The position numbers and the translations under genes are program-made. From NCBI GenBank assembly GCA_027922465.2, contig BQMF02000058.1, positions 186,001-250,000 of the forward strand: a stretch of DNA of 64,000 nucleotides, given 5' to 3'. The notes beneath the pieces were generated by a model. It did not search any database. It was not told the DNA's origin and worked only from the letters and a program-made list of their open reading frames with translations. The stretch comes from Turritopsis dohrnii. Its lineage: Eukaryota; Cnidaria; Hydrozoa; Anthoathecata; Oceaniidae. Shown here in pieces: positions 61,414-64,000 of this stretch. Numbering within the stretch: position 1 is the first letter of the stretch; each line of letters opens with the position of its first letter.

Positions 61414-61830
61414 ATGGGCTGCTGTTGTTGTAAACCTGCACTTCTACCTTCTCAGTATGGCTCGAAAGTACTGTTAAGTTCATGGGGCGATCATGTCTTC
61501 GTTACTGAAAATGGAAAAGCAAGGAGATTACAAGGGTCTGGGACATTATATTTACTACCCGGTCGACTTCTGTTTTTAACAGATGGCCTCAAATCAAAAT
61601 CTATTGATATTCCAACCGAAAACATAACTTCGTGGGAATTTGCTGACCATTTCTCATCGGGTTACATGTACTATACTCCATGTTGTTTTTCATCATGTCC
61701 AAATGGTCTTGTTGTGATAGAAGCAAATATTGATGGGAGAATCGTCACCGTATCTATTGCAGTAGTAAAAGCCGACGAGTTCGTGGAATCGGTGAAAACA
61801 CAGAGTGTACAGACTTTAGTTGAATCATAA
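61414..61830 (+). CDS. Small MGCCCC protein with GRAM/PH-like domain
   Basis: Single-exon frame of 138 aa. I chose ATG 61414 because it creates MGCCCCKPALL, a Gly2/Cys3-6 start typical of N-myristoylated and palmitoylated membrane-anchored proteins. The body has the look of a GRAM/PH-like fold: GSGTLYLLPGRLLFLTD matches the 'G.lYlT..RliFls' strands, followed by SIDIPTENITSWEFAD, VVIEANIDGRIVTVSIAV and a terminal helix (DEFVESVKT). A Cys-containing loop lies between (YYTPCCFSSCP). I do not recognise a named family; a WBP2-like or other GRAM-type lipid-binding protein is possible. The codons show no disruption. A role at membranes is inference. Confidence 0.6.
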   Translation: MGCCCCKPALLPSQYGSKVLLSSWGDHVFVTENGKARRLQGSGTLYLLPGRLLFLTDGLKSKSIDIPTENITSWEFADHFSSGYMYYTPCCFSSCPNGLVVIEANIDGRIVTVSIAVVKADEFVESVKTQSVQTLVES

Positions 61831-62132
61831 TTTTCTAATCGACATATTGTATATAAAAGTAACGTGTGTGTTTCAAAAAATATGTTTTTCTAAATTTACT
61901 TTTTCGATTTTCTCTTCGTTTACTTTTCGTTTTTCTAATAAAAAACATACATCTTGAGAACTCAGCACTTTCACTTACTTTATTAATTTCGCTAGTATAG
62001 CGAAGTATTGATATCGTCGTTCTATGTATCTCCGTGACATTTTGGACGATCTCACTAAAGTAAATAATTGCATAAAAAAAAGCCATGTCCGCACACACCT
62101 TAAGCAACAAAATCTTTTGCAGGCTGATTAAC

Positions 62133-62545
62133 GGGCTAAATTTGGACCAAATTATGAGAGTTCTCCAATTTTCATAAAAATTTGCACAAATCACAATTGA
62201 AAGGTGCTGATTTCGAATTTGGCAGTCATTTTGTCAAATTTGGCCAAAATTGGGCAATTCGGGGCCAAATTTGGACCAAATTATGAAGGTTCTCCAATTT
62301 TCATAAAAATTTGCACAAATCACAATTGAAAGGTGCTGATTTCGAATTTGGCAGTCATTTTGTCAAATTTGGCCAAAATTGGGCAATTCGGGGCCAAATT
62401 TGGACCAAATTATGAAGGTTCTCCAATTTTCATAAAAATTTGCACAAAGCACAAGTGAATGGTGCTGATTTCGAACTTGACAGTCATTTTGTCAAATTTG
62501 GCCAAAATTGGGCAATTTGGCAATGATATATTGAGAATGTTTTAT
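62133..62545. repeat. 129-bp satellite array, about 3.2 units
   Basis: Three nearly identical 129-bp units (starts at 62133, 62262 and 62391) of the same family as the 58.4-59.1 kb array. Each carries GCCAAATTTGGACCAAATTA, TTGCACAAATCACAATTGAA and GCAGTCATTTTGTCAAATTT. Homogeneity between units suggests recent amplification. Confidence 0.92.
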
Positions 62546-62883
62546 AATTGTTGAGAGTAGATTTGTGTAATTGTGACACCGTCCTGAAGACTTTAAGCCA
62601 AATTTGAGGCGAATAAGTTTTGATCTATTTGTTTTGTATAATTGCGAGTTGAAATTCTGCTACCGTTATCAACTATTGCATTTCACAGTTTTTTGAACAG
62701 TATATATTTGTTAGAATTGTGAGAATATAGCGAAATTTTCGACTTCCAAGTCGTCTTGTTATAGGTTGATATAGATTTGATTGCTTTGCATTTTGTGCAA
62801 AGATAAGCAGGTAATTATTTGTTTATACCTAAAGCTTGGAATACATTATAGATTTAAATTGATCAGTTTCAATGAAATGGATA

Positions 62884-62937
62884 GAAAAAAAAACTGATAA
62901 AAAAAACTGATAAAAAAAACTGATAAAAAAAACTCCA
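62884..62937. repeat. 13-bp tandem repeat
   Basis: Four copies of AAAAAAAACTGAT-type units in a row. Confidence 0.85.
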
Positions 62938-63036
62938 ACACAAGTGTCTACACTTATCCAACAAACGTAACCAACTACACGTTTCTTTATGACGATTTTG
63001 CCTACAGGGACTATATTTCTATTTAATTCGCTATGT

Positions 63037-63430
63037 ACAGTATGTATCAAAAAAGTTGGTAAAAGATTTTCGAACGCATTTTTTTTGCTAAATAGTTATT
63101 AATATTTTGCAATTCTTATATCTGGAGAAAACTTTTTTGGAGATCTATGCAAATATATAATTTGTATTCTGAAAATATTCTTTCCAGGTAAGTTATAGTA
63201 GATATAAGGTTTTATTACCCTCATTAATTTAAAGATCAATCAACTTAGATAGAACGTTAATGACGAAATGGCTCTTTGTTTTTACTTGACAGCCTTTCAT
63301 TCCAAATTATATATTTGCATAGATCTCAAAAAAAAAGTTTTCTCCAGATATAAGAATTGCAAAATATTAATAACTATTTAGCAAAAAAATGCGTTCGAAA
63401 ATCTTTTACCAACTTTTTTGATACACACTG
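63037..63430. mobile_element. Long-arm MITE (about 125-bp inverted arms)
   Basis: The left arm from CAGTATGTATCAAAAAAGTT to about 63162 matches the reverse complement of about 63306-63430, with few mismatches. The arms share GGTAAAAGATTTTCGAACGC, ATATCTGGAGAAAAC and TGCATAGATCT or its complement. The left flank is TA and the right flank is CA, consistent with a mutated TA duplication. The CAGT.TGTATCAAAAAAGTT terminus is of Tc1/mariner type. The loop of about 140 bp is non-coding. Confidence 0.8.
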
Positions 63431-64000
63431 CATCTCGCGTGATCCTCGTTTCCTCACTTTTTTCTTTGTTTAAAACAATAAGAATTAAGAAAACAATACA
63501 GCTTTCTCAAACAATTTCTATGTTTAAAATGAAACAGGTGAAAATCTAACTGATCCATCAAACTGATTCATTTAAATCGATAATGTATTCCAAGCTTAAC
63601 ACCCTGATAGAAGAATTGCAGGGAGAGGCTACAATCCTAGAGATAACTTTGATTTATTGAAGACTGGCTTAAACTTACTCCACACCTGAATATCGATTTT
63701 CTTCCTCTTCGATTGATATTCGGTGAACCAATTCGATGCGATATAATAAAAGGAACAAAATGATAAGCTAAAATTACAGTACACGTGCATGCGATATGAC
63801 AAAATTGAGAACGATATTACTGCCTTCCCTCCTTTTATATGCATGCTAAGCGCATGTGCTGACATACACAGCAAACTAGATATCATCCAGAACTGAGAAC
63901 GAAACTGCATTTCCGCGTTATCTAGGAAACGGCGGAAATATCGCAAGTTTAAATCTACGTTACTTTTGTGTATCGTCATTGGAAGTATTCGCTTGGTCAT
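63431..64000. other. Window edge, possible exon on the minus strand
   Basis: An open minus-strand frame runs from the window edge (64000) to 63629, starting MTKRILPMTIHKSNVDLNL with a few hydrophobic stretches. No family recognised and no decisive splice sites, and it is cut by the window boundary. It may be a real exon or chance. Confidence 0.25.

Noticed and set aside
1..64000. CRISPR arrays, bacterial operons, ribosome binding sites, tRNA or rRNA genes
   Set aside because: The window is metazoan; the tandem repeats found lack CRISPR spacing, and no cloverleaf or rRNA sequence was recognised by eye.

Overview
The window is animal nuclear DNA: AT-rich, full of GT-AG introns, with metazoan gene families and many DNA transposons and retroelement remains. 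The gene set (aristaless-type homeobox, LMO7/LIMCH1-like protein, tryptophan dioxygenase, intronless rhodopsin-class receptor, integrase-core fragment) and the transposon load suggest an invertebrate, most likely a cnidarian. The sequence alone does not prove this. All exon models below were read by eye from splice signals, reading-frame phase and remembered family motifs; none was checked against transcripts.

Layout. 1-2.7 kb has no gene I can see. 2.7-5.5 kb (+) is a three-exon paired-class homeobox gene with a MATH-domain relic in intron 1. 6.6-16.6 kb (-) is tryptophan 2,3-dioxygenase, tail to tail with the homeobox gene. One of its introns (about 8.2-14.7 kb) holds a decayed Ty3/gypsy element, an 11-copy 20-bp minisatellite, a Harbinger-like element with another element inserted in it, and a foldback element. 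19.2-21.4 kb (+) is a single-exon seven-helix receptor with an unusual cysteine-repeat ectodomain. 22.6-41.5 kb (-) is one 12-exon gene with an N-terminal CH domain and C-terminal LIM domain (LMO7/LIMCH1 type, 1387 aa in my model). Its introns hold, on the opposite strand, an intronless Rho-like pseudo-GTPase (39.5-40.2 kb) and a truncated copy of it (36.4-36.6 kb) that runs into an exon of the host.

44.5-49.0 kb (-) is a 14-exon lysosomal Pro-X carboxypeptidase-like S28 serine peptidase (492 aa) with a HIRAN-like relic in an intron. 51.4-56.4 kb (+) is LRR1, a leucine-rich cullin-2 adaptor (417 aa in 4 exons), with a 1.36-kb DNA element and a LINE remnant in intron 1. 57.8-58.3 kb (+) is the 3' end of an integrase-core gene. 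A satellite block follows, then a frame-disrupted intronless alpha-kinase copy (59.2-60.3 kb, -), a Harbinger MITE, a small MGCCCC/GRAM-like gene (61.4-61.8 kb, +), a second satellite block and a long-arm mariner-type MITE.

The genes do not form a pathway: they are ordinary housekeeping, developmental and signalling genes with independent promoters. The most unusual items are the pseudo-GTPase and its partial duplicate, the receptor's cysteine modules, and the foldback element with tandem-repeat ends.
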